Assembly (NCBI RefSeq): GCF_000425065.1
Contig: NZ_AULB01000007.1
Coordinates: 1-64,000, forward strand
DNA length: 64,000 bases
DNA from: Actinomadura rifamycini DSM 43936
Lineage (GTDB): Bacteria > Actinomycetota > Actinomycetes > Streptosporangiales > Streptosporangiaceae
Reading direction: 5' to 3'
Shown: positions 11,860 to 23,636 of the stretch, one piece after another
Layout of the letters: every line of letters begins with the position of its first letter
Numbering within the stretch: the first letter of the stretch is position 1
Translations under genes and position numbers: made by a program
The notes under the pieces: generated by a model
The model's database searches: none
Told to the model about the DNA's origin: nothing
Seen by the model: only the letters and a program-made list of their open reading frames with translations

Positions 11860-11959
11860 GATCTCTCCCCTGCAGATTGCGAAAGCGGCCCTTCCATTTC
11901 ACGCGTCACGATAATGAGGCCGACAGGCCCCTACAAGGCGCCAGAAAATGGACGCGCGA

Positions 11960-11991
11960 CCGTCCAACCGTGCATTTTTCCGGTTGGACGG
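11960..11991. promoter_or_regulatory. Palindromic operator upstream of mbtH, StrR/Bbr type
   Basis: A perfect 11-bp inverted repeat, CCGTCCAACCG at 11960-11970 and its complement at 11981-11991, with a 10-bp A/T-rich spacer. The core GTCCAA-N16-TTGGAC matches the consensus I recall for the StrR-like regulator Bbr of balhimycin biosynthesis (GTCCAa-N17-TTGGAC) apart from one base of spacing. A second copy lies at 20120-20156, and a StrR-family gene is at 26398-27381. Confidence 0.8.
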
Positions 11992-12054
11992 CCGCCTTTT
12001 CCGCGCAGTTCTCGGCCGCGCGGTCCGCGCGCGGTCGCCGCCGCCGGGAACGGC

Positions 12055-12087
12055 GCGGAGCCCACCGGAACATCCGGTGGGCTCCGC
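12055..12087 (-). terminator. Hairpin terminator of the dpg operon
   Basis: A perfect 15-bp stem (12055-12069 with 12073-12087) and 3-base loop, placed 26 bases downstream of the dpgD stop and before the mbtH promoter region. It has no T-tract, as is common in actinomycetes. Confidence 0.75.
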
Positions 12088-12112
12088 ACCGCGGGGGCCT
12101 ATGCGGGGACGG

Positions 12113-16192
<4,080 letters not shown>

Positions 16193-16259
16193 ATTCTCGG
16201 TTTACTGCGAATATCTCCGCGTTGCGGCCCGGACAATGTCGACCCTTCTCTCGTGTTCC

Positions 16260-18074
16260 TCACAGGGGCACGTTTCCGTGTTTGCGCTGCGGCCCGGCCC
16301 GGCGTTTCGTGCGGAGCATCGCCAGGCCGCGCGCCACCTCGATCCGCGTCCGCACCGGATCGATGACGTCGTCCACCAGGCCCCGCTCCGCCGCGTAGTA
16401 CGGATGGACGAGCCGCCGCGTGTAGTCGTCGACCAGTTCGGCGCGCAGCCGCTCCGGGTCGGGCGCCGCGGCCAGCGCGCGGCGGTGGATCACGTTCACC
16501 GCGCCCGCCGCGCCCATCACCGCGATCTCGTTGCCCGGCCACGCCAGCGACAGGTCCGCGCCGACCGACCGGGAGTCCATCACGATGTACGCGCCGCCGT
16601 ACGCCTTCCGCACGATCACCTGCACGCGCGGGACCGTCGCCTCGCAGTACGCGTACAGCAGCTTCGCGCCGTGCCGGATCACCCCCGCGTGCTCCTGCTC
16701 CATCCCGGGCAGGAACCCCGGGACGTCCACCAGCGTGACCAGCGGGATCCCGAACGCATCACAGAACCGGACGAACCGGGCGGCCTTCTGTGCCGCGTCG
16801 GCGTCCAGCACCCCGGCCAGCGCCATCGGCTGGTTGCCGACCACGCCGACGGTCTCCCCGTCGATCCGCGCCAGCGCGCAGATCACGTTCGGCGCCCACC
16901 CCTCGTGCAGTTCCAGCGCCGTGCCCTCGTCCACGACCTCGTCGATCACGAGCCGCATGTCGTACGGCCGCGCCGGGTCCACCGGCACGATCTCCGCCAG
17001 CGCGGGACGCTCGTCCGCCTGCGCGCCCGCCGCGGGCAGGGCCGGCGCCGGTTCGAGGTTGTTCGCGGGCAGCAGCGACACCAGGTACCGGACGTCCTCC
17101 AGGCAGGCCGCCTCGTCGTCGTACACGAACGTCGCCACGCCCGACCTGGAGCCGTGCACCTGCGCGCCGCCCAGCTCGGCGTGCGTCACCCGCCGCCCGC
17201 TGACCGCCTCGACCACGTCGGGCCCCGTCAGGTACAGCTGCGCGGCGTCCCCCACCATGAACGTGAAGTCGGTCAGCGCCGGCGAGTACGCCGCGCCGCC
17301 CGCGCACGGCCCGCACACCACGCTGATCTGCGGGATGACGCCCGACGCCTGCACGTTGCGGTAGAAGATCCCGCCGAACCCGTCGAGGGCCGTCACGCCC
17401 TCCTGGATCCGCGCCCCGCCGCTGTCGTTCAGCCCGACCAGCGGCGCGCCCGCCGCCAGCGCGAGGTCCATCACCCGGTGGATCTTCGCCGCGTGCGCCG
17501 CGCCGAGCGACCCGCCCGCGATCGTGAAGTCCTGCGCGTACACGAACACCCGCCGCCCGAAGATCTCCCCGGACCCGGTGACGACGCCGTCGGTGTGCGG
17601 CCGCGGCTCGTCCGGCCCCCCGTCGGGCCGCCGGTACAGCCCGATCTCGCCGAACGACCCCTCGTCCAGCAGGATCGCCAGCCGCTCGCGGGCGGTGAGC
17701 TTCCCGAGCGCGTGCTGCCGCTCCACCGCCGCCGGCCTCCCGGCGACGATCCGCGCCCGCAACTCCGCGTCCCCCCGCCGCAGCCCCTCCATCCCGCCCC
17801 GCCCCGCCCCGGAAGCACCCCCGTTCACCGTGCCGGTCCCGAGGGTCTCCGCACCGCCCGCGGCGCCGTTGCCAGTGCCGTTCCCAACGGTCGCCGCACC
17901 GTTGGCGGTGCCGGTCGTCGCCGCTCCCTTCGCGGAGCCGGTCGCCGCAGGCGCGTCGGCGGTCGCGGACGCGGTCGCGCTGTCGGGCTCGGAGTCGGTC
18001 GCGGCGGGCGGGGCGGGGGCGGGGGTGCCGTTGAGGGGGGCGGGCGGGCCGGCGTGATCGTTCACGGTGGTCAC
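16260..18074 (-). CDS. Acyl-CoA carboxylase carboxyltransferase (beta) subunit
   Basis: A 604-residue PccB/AccD-type carboxyltransferase. Within the Dpg operon it most likely helps make malonyl-CoA from acetyl-CoA for DpgA. The core from about residue 95 has the family segments HALGKLTARERLAILLDEGSF, GLNDSGGARIQEG, GPCAGGAAYSPALTDF, and KAYGGAYIVMDSRS with PGNEIAVMGAAGAV near the C terminus. No biotin carboxylase or biotin carrier gene is in view, so it must borrow these from elsewhere. The first about 90 residues are an Ala/Thr/Gly-rich low-complexity extension made of short TGTANGAAT-like repeats, absent from ordinary family members. The GTG start overlaps the hpgT stop (GTGA). Confidence 0.93.
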   Translation of the reverse strand: MTTVNDHAGPPAPLNGTPAPAPPAATDSEPDSATASATADAPAATGSAKGAATTGTANGAATVGNGTGNGAAGGAETLGTGTVNGGASGAGRGGMEGLRRGDAELRARIVAGRPAAVERQHALGKLTARERLAILLDEGSFGEIGLYRRPDGGPDEPRPHTDGVVTGSGEIFGRRVFVYAQDFTIAGGSLGAAHAAKIHRVMDLALAAGAPLVGLNDSGGARIQEGVTALDGFGGIFYRNVQASGVIPQISVVCGPCAGGAAYSPALTDFTFMVGDAAQLYLTGPDVVEAVSGRRVTHAELGGAQVHGSRSGVATFVYDDEAACLEDVRYLVSLLPANNLEPAPALPAAGAQADERPALAEIVPVDPARPYDMRLVIDEVVDEGTALELHEGWAPNVICALARIDGETVGVVGNQPMALAGVLDADAAQKAARFVRFCDAFGIPLVTLVDVPGFLPGMEQEHAGVIRHGAKLLYAYCEATVPRVQVIVRKAYGGAYIVMDSRSVGADLSLAWPGNEIAVMGAAGAVNVIHRRALAAAPDPERLRAELVDDYTRRLVHPYYAAERGLVDDVIDPVRTRIEVARGLAMLRTKRRAGPQRKHGNVPL

Positions 18075-19969
18075 GGCGCCTCCCGGCGGGTGCGGGCGCT
18101 CTCCGCCTCGATGAAGCGGGCGAGGCGGGAGACGCCCTCGTCGATCTCAACCGGGGTCAGGTAGCTGGTGGACAGGCGGAGCCGGTCCAGCCCGCCGCCC
18201 TCCGGGTGGAACTGCGTCATGGGCGTCCAGATGACGCCGAAGTCGCGGGCCGCGCGGGCGAGCGCGGCGTCGTCGGCGGCGAACGGGACGCGGACGGTCA
18301 GGAAGAACCCGCCGGACGGGCGCGTCCAGCGGACGCCGAGGGCGGCGCGGCGGCCGGCGGGGAGTTCGCGGTCGAGGGCCGCCAGGGTGGCCCGCATCGC
18401 GCGGCCGTAGTGCTCGGCGGGCTCGGCGTTCAGCCGGGAGACGCGGCCGTCGGCGGCGAGCAGCGCGCCGGCCACGGCGGCCTGGCTCAGCGACGGGGTG
18501 TTGACCGTCACCATGCTCTTGATCTTGGCGAGTTCGGCGGCGAGCGGCGCGGTGCGGCCGGTGCCGTCGGCGACGGTCTGGTCGGCGACGGCGAACCCCA
18601 CGCGGGCGCCGGGGAACAGGGTCTTGGAGAACGAGCCGATGTGCACGACGCGGCGGTCGCGGTCGAGGGACTTCAGCGTGGGCAGCGGGCGGCCGGGGCT
18701 CACCAGCCGGTACGGGGTGTCCTCGATGATCAGCACGTCGTGCCGGGCGGCCAGGTCGAGCAGGGCGCGGCGGGCCGGGAGGCCGACGGTGGCGCCGGAC
18801 GGGTTGGAGTGGTCGGGCACCACGTAGAACGCGCGGGGGCGGCGGCCCGCGGCGCGCTCGGCGAGGATCGCGGCCTCGAGCGCCGCGGGGCTCGGGCCGT
18901 CCGGTCCCTCGGGGACCGCGGCCACCGGGACGCCGAGGATCCGCGCGGCACCGGTGAACCCCACGTAGCAGGGGGTGGACGCCAGCACCGAGTCGCGCGG
19001 CCCGGCGGCGAGCGCCCGCAGCACGAGCAGCATCGCCTCCTGGGCGCCGACGGTCACCACGATCGCCTCGGGCGGGACGTCGATGCCCTCGTCGGCGCGC
19101 AGCGACCCGGCGAGCACGTCCCGGATGCGGCCGGCGGTGGGGCCGTACTGGAACAGTTCGGTGCGCAGGTCGTCCGGTGTCGCGCCCGCCCCGGCGCGGT
19201 GGTCGAGGTAGCGGCGGACGTGCTCGAAGATCTGGTCGTTGCCGAAGAAGCCGTCGTAGGGGCGGCCGGGGGCGAAGGAGATCGCGTCGGGGTGGCGGAA
19301 CGTGATCTCGTTGAGGAAGTTCATCGCGTCGAGCACCGGGTCGGCCAGGCTCGGGTGCAGTTCCGCCAGGTGCAGGTCGGCGCCGGACCGGTCCGCGGCG
19401 GGCGGCTCGGCCCGCTCGACGCGGACGCACGCGGCGCCGGCGTCGGCGATCGTCGCGACGCCCGCGAAGGCCATCGCGGCGCGGAGTTCCGCGGTGATCC
19501 GGGCGGTGTCGGCGGCGCGGTCGAGGACGACCGCGTCGGCGCCGAGGGCGACGGCGGCGAGGACGTCGGCGCCCCGTTCGACGCCGCCGTCGAGGAGGAT
19601 CGGGCGGCGCCGGCCGGTCGCGGCGGCGATCGGCGGCAGCGCGTCGAGCGCGGCGGTCCCGGCGGACCCGGCGACGATCAGGCCGGCCGCGCCGCCCTCG
19701 ACCGCGCGGACGGCGTCCGCGGGGGTGCCGACCTGGGCGAACTCGGCGGAGTCTGGCGCGGCCGCGGGGGTCCCGGGCGGACGGCGCCGGATCCGGACCG
19801 GCGCGTCGGTCGTGTCGGCGGCGAGCCGGTCGCCGTCCGGGACGGCCAGCGGCGCGGTCCAGGTGCGGCCGAGGATCTTCACCGCGGTGTCGGGCGGCCC
19901 GGCGGGCGGGCGGCGGCCCGGCCGGAGCCCGACGCGCGCGAACGCCGCCCGGTGGATATCGCCGTTCAT
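18071..19969 (-). CDS. hpgT: Aminotransferase HpgT fused to a decayed hydroxymandelate-oxidase-like domain
   Basis: A 632-residue two-part protein. The C-terminal about 430 residues (from LHPSLADPVLDAMNFLNEI) are a fold-type I PLP aminotransferase of the HpgT family, which turns dihydroxyphenylglyoxylate into Dpg. The PLP lysine is in GSFSKTLFPGARVGF and the cofactor region is VVPDHSNPSG. The N-terminal about 200 residues resemble the two ends of an FMN-dependent alpha-hydroxy-acid oxidase (ILGRTWTAPLAVP and RRRPILLDGGVERGADVLAAVALGADAVV). The middle of the barrel is missing, and the catalytic SNHGGRQLD segment reads VAGSAGTAALD, without His and Arg. The ATG at 19967-19969 has GGGAG upstream. 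It heads the dpg operon, about 150 bases after the second operator. Confidence 0.9.
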   Translation of the reverse strand: MNGDIHRAAFARVGLRPGRRPPAGPPDTAVKILGRTWTAPLAVPDGDRLAADTTDAPVRIRRRPPGTPAAAPDSAEFAQVGTPADAVRAVEGGAAGLIVAGSAGTAALDALPPIAAATGRRRPILLDGGVERGADVLAAVALGADAVVLDRAADTARITAELRAAMAFAGVATIADAGAACVRVERAEPPAADRSGADLHLAELHPSLADPVLDAMNFLNEITFRHPDAISFAPGRPYDGFFGNDQIFEHVRRYLDHRAGAGATPDDLRTELFQYGPTAGRIRDVLAGSLRADEGIDVPPEAIVVTVGAQEAMLLVLRALAAGPRDSVLASTPCYVGFTGAARILGVPVAAVPEGPDGPSPAALEAAILAERAAGRRPRAFYVVPDHSNPSGATVGLPARRALLDLAARHDVLIIEDTPYRLVSPGRPLPTLKSLDRDRRVVHIGSFSKTLFPGARVGFAVADQTVADGTGRTAPLAAELAKIKSMVTVNTPSLSQAAVAGALLAADGRVSRLNAEPAEHYGRAMRATLAALDRELPAGRRAALGVRWTRPSGGFFLTVRVPFAADDAALARAARDFGVIWTPMTQFHPEGGGLDRLRLSTSYLTPVEIDEGVSRLARFIEAESARTRREAP

Positions 19970-20119
19970 AAGGCTTCGCTCCCGGTGGGAGCGTGCACGG
20001 TGCTGGTCTGTGCGGGCACGTCGAACCCCAAGAGGAATTGTTTTTCGTGAACGTCTGGCGCGGCCCAGGATTACACGGACGCATGTCCACGACAAGAGCA
20101 CCGGAAACGGTCGCAGAGG

Positions 20120-20156
20120 GGGTGTCCAACCGAAAGAAATGGACGGTTGGACACCC
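20120..20156. promoter_or_regulatory. Palindromic operator upstream of the hpgT-dpg operon
   Basis: A perfect 13-bp inverted repeat (20120-20132 with 20144-20156) around an 11-bp spacer. Its core is GTCCAA-N17-TTGGAC, exactly the spacing of the Bbr consensus as I recall it. The arms GTCCAACCG/CGGTTGGAC are identical to those of the site at 11960-11991, and the spacers are also alike when one site is inverted. It is about 150 bases upstream of hpgT. Confidence 0.82.
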
Positions 20157-20230
20157 GCGGCGAGCAGCGGTGGCGCGGTCGCCGGAGGCGCCGTTCCCCC
20201 GGGTGTTCACGGGCTCGCGGCGGTGCCGTC

Positions 20231-20260
20231 GCCCGTCCGTCCGGTACCGGACGGACGGGC
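20231..20260 (-). terminator. 30-bp perfect palindrome, probable tRNA terminator
   Basis: Bases 20231-20245 and 20246-20260 are exact reverse complements with no spacer. The palindrome starts 18 bases after the 3' end of the tRNA gene, which is where its terminator would be, and it insulates the hpgT promoter. Confidence 0.65.
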
Positions 20261-20278
20261 GGGCGGCGGCCGCCCCGG

Positions 20279-20352
20279 TGCCCTCGATCGGATTCGAACC
20301 GACACCACAACCCTTTTAAGGGGTTTGCCTCTACCAATTGGGCTACGAGGGC
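20279..20352 (-). tRNA. tRNA gene with anticodon UAA and a short (class I) variable loop
   Basis: A full cloverleaf can be drawn by hand. The 7-bp acceptor stem GCCCTCG/CGAGGGC is perfect, the D loop contains GGTAG, the anticodon stem is AACCC/GGGTT with loop CTTAAAA, and the variable loop has five bases (GTGGT). The T arm is GTCGG-TTCGAAT-CCGAT with discriminator A; the terminal CCA is not encoded (ACCG). The anticodon is TAA at 20318-20316, which reads UUA (Leu). Bacterial tRNA-Leu normally has a long variable arm, so either this is a minimal tRNA-Leu(UAA) or it is charged with something else. It lies just downstream of a LuxR regulator and upstream of the dpg operon, whose dpgA has two UUA codons. 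Confidence 0.85.
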
Positions 20353-20420
20353 GAATCAATGTTAACCGGTGCGCGCGGGGACTCCCACCGTCCAGCGGCG
20401 CCGGTCGGGAATCCGCGTTA

Positions 20421-23165
20421 TCAGGCGAGAAAGTCGCGCGGCGGAATTCCGGCCGGGTCGAGCGGCAGGTCGGTCCGCCGGTGGATCCGCAGCTTCCGGT
20501 AGACGCGGGTGAGGTGCTGCTCGACGGTGCTCGTGGTGACGTGCAGGCGCTGGGCGATCTGCCGGTTGGTCCAGCCCTCGGCGGCGAGCGCCGCGACCCG
20601 CCGTTCCGCGTCGCTGAGCTTCGTGAACGGGTCGGCGCCGGGCGCCGGCGCGCCGGCCGGTCCGGCCCTGCCGGGCGGGTCGGCGGCGCCGCCGATGCCG
20701 GCCGCCCCGCACGCGGCGGCCAGCGCCCCGGCCCGCCGCGCCAGCTCATGGGCGCGGCGCGGCCGGTCGGGCCGGTGGCAGGCGGCGAGGTCGTCCAGGA
20801 TCCGGGCCAGCTCCAGCCGGTCCCCGGCGCGCTCCGCCGCCCGCGCGGCCCGGCCCAGTGTGCGGGTCCGCTCGTCCGGGACGGCCGCCGCGAGGACGCG
20901 CAGCGCGGCGGCGCGGGTCCGGGCGCGTCCCTCCGGCAGGCGCCGCAGCTCCTCGCGGACGAGCCGGGCGGCGGGTTCGGCGTCCCCGACGGCCAGGTGG
21001 GCCCGCGCCAGGTCCGTCCGCCACGGGACGAACTCGGGGAGGTCGCAGCCCCACGCCCGCATGAGCCGCCCGCACAGCCGGAACTCGGCCGCGGCGGTCC
21101 GCGCGCGGCCCACCGCCAGGTGGTGCGCGCCCCGGGCGCGGAGGAACGGCAGGACGAACGGGCCGTGCAGGGTGGCGTCCGGAAGCGGCCGGTCGAGCCA
21201 GCGGCCCGCCTCCGCGCGCTCGCCGCGCGCGACGAGCGCGTCCACGAGGGCGCCCAGCGGGATCGCGGCGAACACCCCGAGGCCGCCGGGCGGTACCAGG
21301 TCGAACGCCTCCCGGACGCGGTCGACGACGCCGTTGAGGTCGCCGCGCCGCTCCCGGATCAGCGCGCGCACCACGAGGTACAGCGCGGCCGTCAGCGGAG
21401 GGCGGCCGGTGTCGGAACGCTCCCGCGCGTCGCACCACTGCTCGGCGCGCGCGACCTCGCCGAGGTGGACGAGCGCGACGAGCGCGGCGACGGGCGCGCG
21501 AAACCCGGGCGCGGACGCGCCCTCGCCGAGGACGTGCTCGATGTGCGCGACGGTCGCCTCGTGCTCGTCCTCGTGCAGGGACGGGCGGGTGAGGAGTTCG
21601 ACGAACGTGCCGATCAGGGTGTCGTCGCGCGGCGCGGTACCGTCGGGCGGCGCCGCCGCGAGGCCGGGGAACGCGCGGGCCAGCCGGCGTTCGACCGTTC
21701 CCGGCGGCGTCCCGGCGCCCTCCAGCTCGCGGGCGTCGTCGACGCGGCCGAGCCATATCGCCCAGGTCGTCAGGCGGGCGGCGGCCTCCGCCGGGAGCTG
21801 CCCGGCCCGGAGCGCGGCGGTCAGCTCGGGGAGGTGCCGGACCGCGCGTTCCGGGTCGGCGGGCCATTCCGCGCACGCCAGGTCGAACAGGACGGCGGCG
21901 CGCTCGGCGCCGGCGGGACGGCCGCGCAGCGCGAGCCGCAGCCGCGCGATCGTCTCGGGGCGGCCGGCGGTGACGGGCAGCGGCCCGGACGCCTCGCGCA
22001 GCACCGCGAGCGCCCACGGGCCGGGGACCCGGTCGGCGGCGACGAGCCGGTCGGCGATGTCGGCGGCGGGCGCGCCGGCCCGGTGCAGGAGTTCGGCGGC
22101 CCGGAGCTGGAGCGTCCGCCGCCGGTCCGCGCGCATCCCGCCTAGCACGGCGGCCCGGACGGCGTCGTGCCGGAACCCGGCGCCCGCCGCGGCGGTCAGG
22201 CCGGTCGCGGCCAGCACCTCGCCGGTCAGCGCGGCCGCCTCCTCGTCCAGTCCGGCGAGTTCGCCCGGCCCCGGACCGGACGGGCGCGGCGGGAGCACGG
22301 CGAGGCCGCGGGCGAACGGCACCGCCTCGCAGCGGTGCAGGCAGGCCAGGACGGCGCGGCGGAAAGCCTCGCCGAACACGAGACGGGCGGGGCCAGCGTC
22401 CGCGGACAGGCGGTGGTCCTCGACGAGCGCGTGCACCAGCAGCGGGTTGCCGCCGGTGGCGCGGTGGCACCCGGCCGCCAGCCGGCGGACCGTCAGGGGG
22501 TCGAAGTGCGCCGCCAGGACGGCCGCGACGCCGTCCCGGGTCAGGGGCCGGAGCCGCAGCCGGTGGACGCGCGGCCCGCGGAGCAGCCCGGCGTCCAGCA
22601 GGGGGTGCGGGGGCGCGGCGCGCACGCATTGGGTGAGGACGAGCAGGACCCGCGGCGCGCCCGGGCGGCCGACGAGGTGGTGCAGGAACCGCAGGGAGGC
22701 GGGGTCGGCGTGGTGGACGTCGTCGACGGCGATCACCAGCGGGGCGCGGTCCGCGGCCGACAGCAGCAGCGCGCTGAGCCCGCGCAGGATTTCGGCGGGG
22801 ACGGCCCCCGCTCCGTCGGGGGCGCCGTTGGAGGCGCCGCTGGAGGCGCGGGCCGGCGCCGGCGCCGCGGCGGCGCCCTCCTCCAGCAGCCGTTCGGCCT
22901 CTTCGAGTTGCCGGGGGCCCAGCGCGGGGCCGCCGAACAGCTGGCCGACGGCGCTCAGCGGGAATCCGCGTTCGGCGCGGGACGCGGCGGCGCACAGGAA
23001 CGTCGCCCCGGCGGCGGCGACCCGTGCGCCGAATTCGTGAACGAGTCGCGTTTTCCCCGTTCCGGCCGGGCCTTCCACCACCAGGACGGTGCCGTCGGCG
23101 GCGCGGCTCTCGGCGAAGACCTCGCCGAGCCGGCGCAACTCCTCGGCACGCTCGGCAATGGCCAT
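20421..23165 (-). CDS. LuxR-family regulator of the large ATP-binding (LAL) type
   Basis: A 914-residue LAL regulator. The N terminus is an AAA/STAND ATPase with Walker A VEGPAGTGKTRLV around residue 35 and Walker B VIAVDDVHHADPASLRFL near 145. A long helical TPR-like middle follows. The C-terminal LuxR helix-turn-helix contains AAEGWTNRQIAQRLHV and TSTVEQHLTRVYRKLRIHRR. Such proteins usually activate biosynthetic operons in response to ATP or ligands. I chose the ATG at 23163-23165 behind GGGGGAGG. It is divergent from a second LAL gene with an almost identical HTH, and its stop is 69 bases before the tRNA gene. Confidence 0.92.
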   Translation of the reverse strand: MAIAERAEELRRLGEVFAESRAADGTVLVVEGPAGTGKTRLVHEFGARVAAAGATFLCAAASRAERGFPLSAVGQLFGGPALGPRQLEEAERLLEEGAAAAPAPARASSGASNGAPDGAGAVPAEILRGLSALLLSAADRAPLVIAVDDVHHADPASLRFLHHLVGRPGAPRVLLVLTQCVRAAPPHPLLDAGLLRGPRVHRLRLRPLTRDGVAAVLAAHFDPLTVRRLAAGCHRATGGNPLLVHALVEDHRLSADAGPARLVFGEAFRRAVLACLHRCEAVPFARGLAVLPPRPSGPGPGELAGLDEEAAALTGEVLAATGLTAAAGAGFRHDAVRAAVLGGMRADRRRTLQLRAAELLHRAGAPAADIADRLVAADRVPGPWALAVLREASGPLPVTAGRPETIARLRLALRGRPAGAERAAVLFDLACAEWPADPERAVRHLPELTAALRAGQLPAEAAARLTTWAIWLGRVDDARELEGAGTPPGTVERRLARAFPGLAAAPPDGTAPRDDTLIGTFVELLTRPSLHEDEHEATVAHIEHVLGEGASAPGFRAPVAALVALVHLGEVARAEQWCDARERSDTGRPPLTAALYLVVRALIRERRGDLNGVVDRVREAFDLVPPGGLGVFAAIPLGALVDALVARGERAEAGRWLDRPLPDATLHGPFVLPFLRARGAHHLAVGRARTAAAEFRLCGRLMRAWGCDLPEFVPWRTDLARAHLAVGDAEPAARLVREELRRLPEGRARTRAAALRVLAAAVPDERTRTLGRAARAAERAGDRLELARILDDLAACHRPDRPRRAHELARRAGALAAACGAAGIGGAADPPGRAGPAGAPAPGADPFTKLSDAERRVAALAAEGWTNRQIAQRLHVTTSTVEQHLTRVYRKLRIHRRTDLPLDPAGIPPRDFLA

Positions 23166-23636
23166 GCGGACGTTCGCCTCCCCCGAGATTCCGGACAGCG
23201 TCACCGCGCGGCCCGGCCCCGCGGCGGCGGTGACCGTGCCGGGAGCGTGCCGCGCGTCACCGGCGGGTGCGCAGGCGACATGGGAGTGCCCTCGTAGGGC
23301 GGCGGTTCGATTTTCGCACCGGCACCCGGGCAAGGCTAATCACCGTACGCATATGCTATATTACTCTAGGTTAATACAGTGCGGCCACCTGGCCTCTCTC
23401 CGATGATCGAACATATGGCCGGATCCAGCCAGCCTTTCCGGCGAACCTGATCACGCGTTTCCCGAACCGATCAATTCCACCGAGTCCCCCGCCGCCAATA
23501 CCGTCCGCTCCCCGCCGTGCGGCGCGCCCCGGGACGGGCCGCGCCGCTCCGTTACGTCCCTGTGACTCCGTCCGTGGTCTACTCCGCCTCGCGGGCTCAC
23601 CGCCTGCGGAAACGACGTCGAGAGGTGTGTTCGCGC
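23166..23636. promoter_or_regulatory. Divergent promoter region between the two LAL regulators
   Basis: 470 bases without a convincing gene. An A/T-rich pocket at about 23335-23385 (including CATATGCTATATTACTC) stands out in the GC-rich surroundings and probably holds one or both promoters. I found no copy of the StrR-type palindrome here. Confidence 0.5.
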
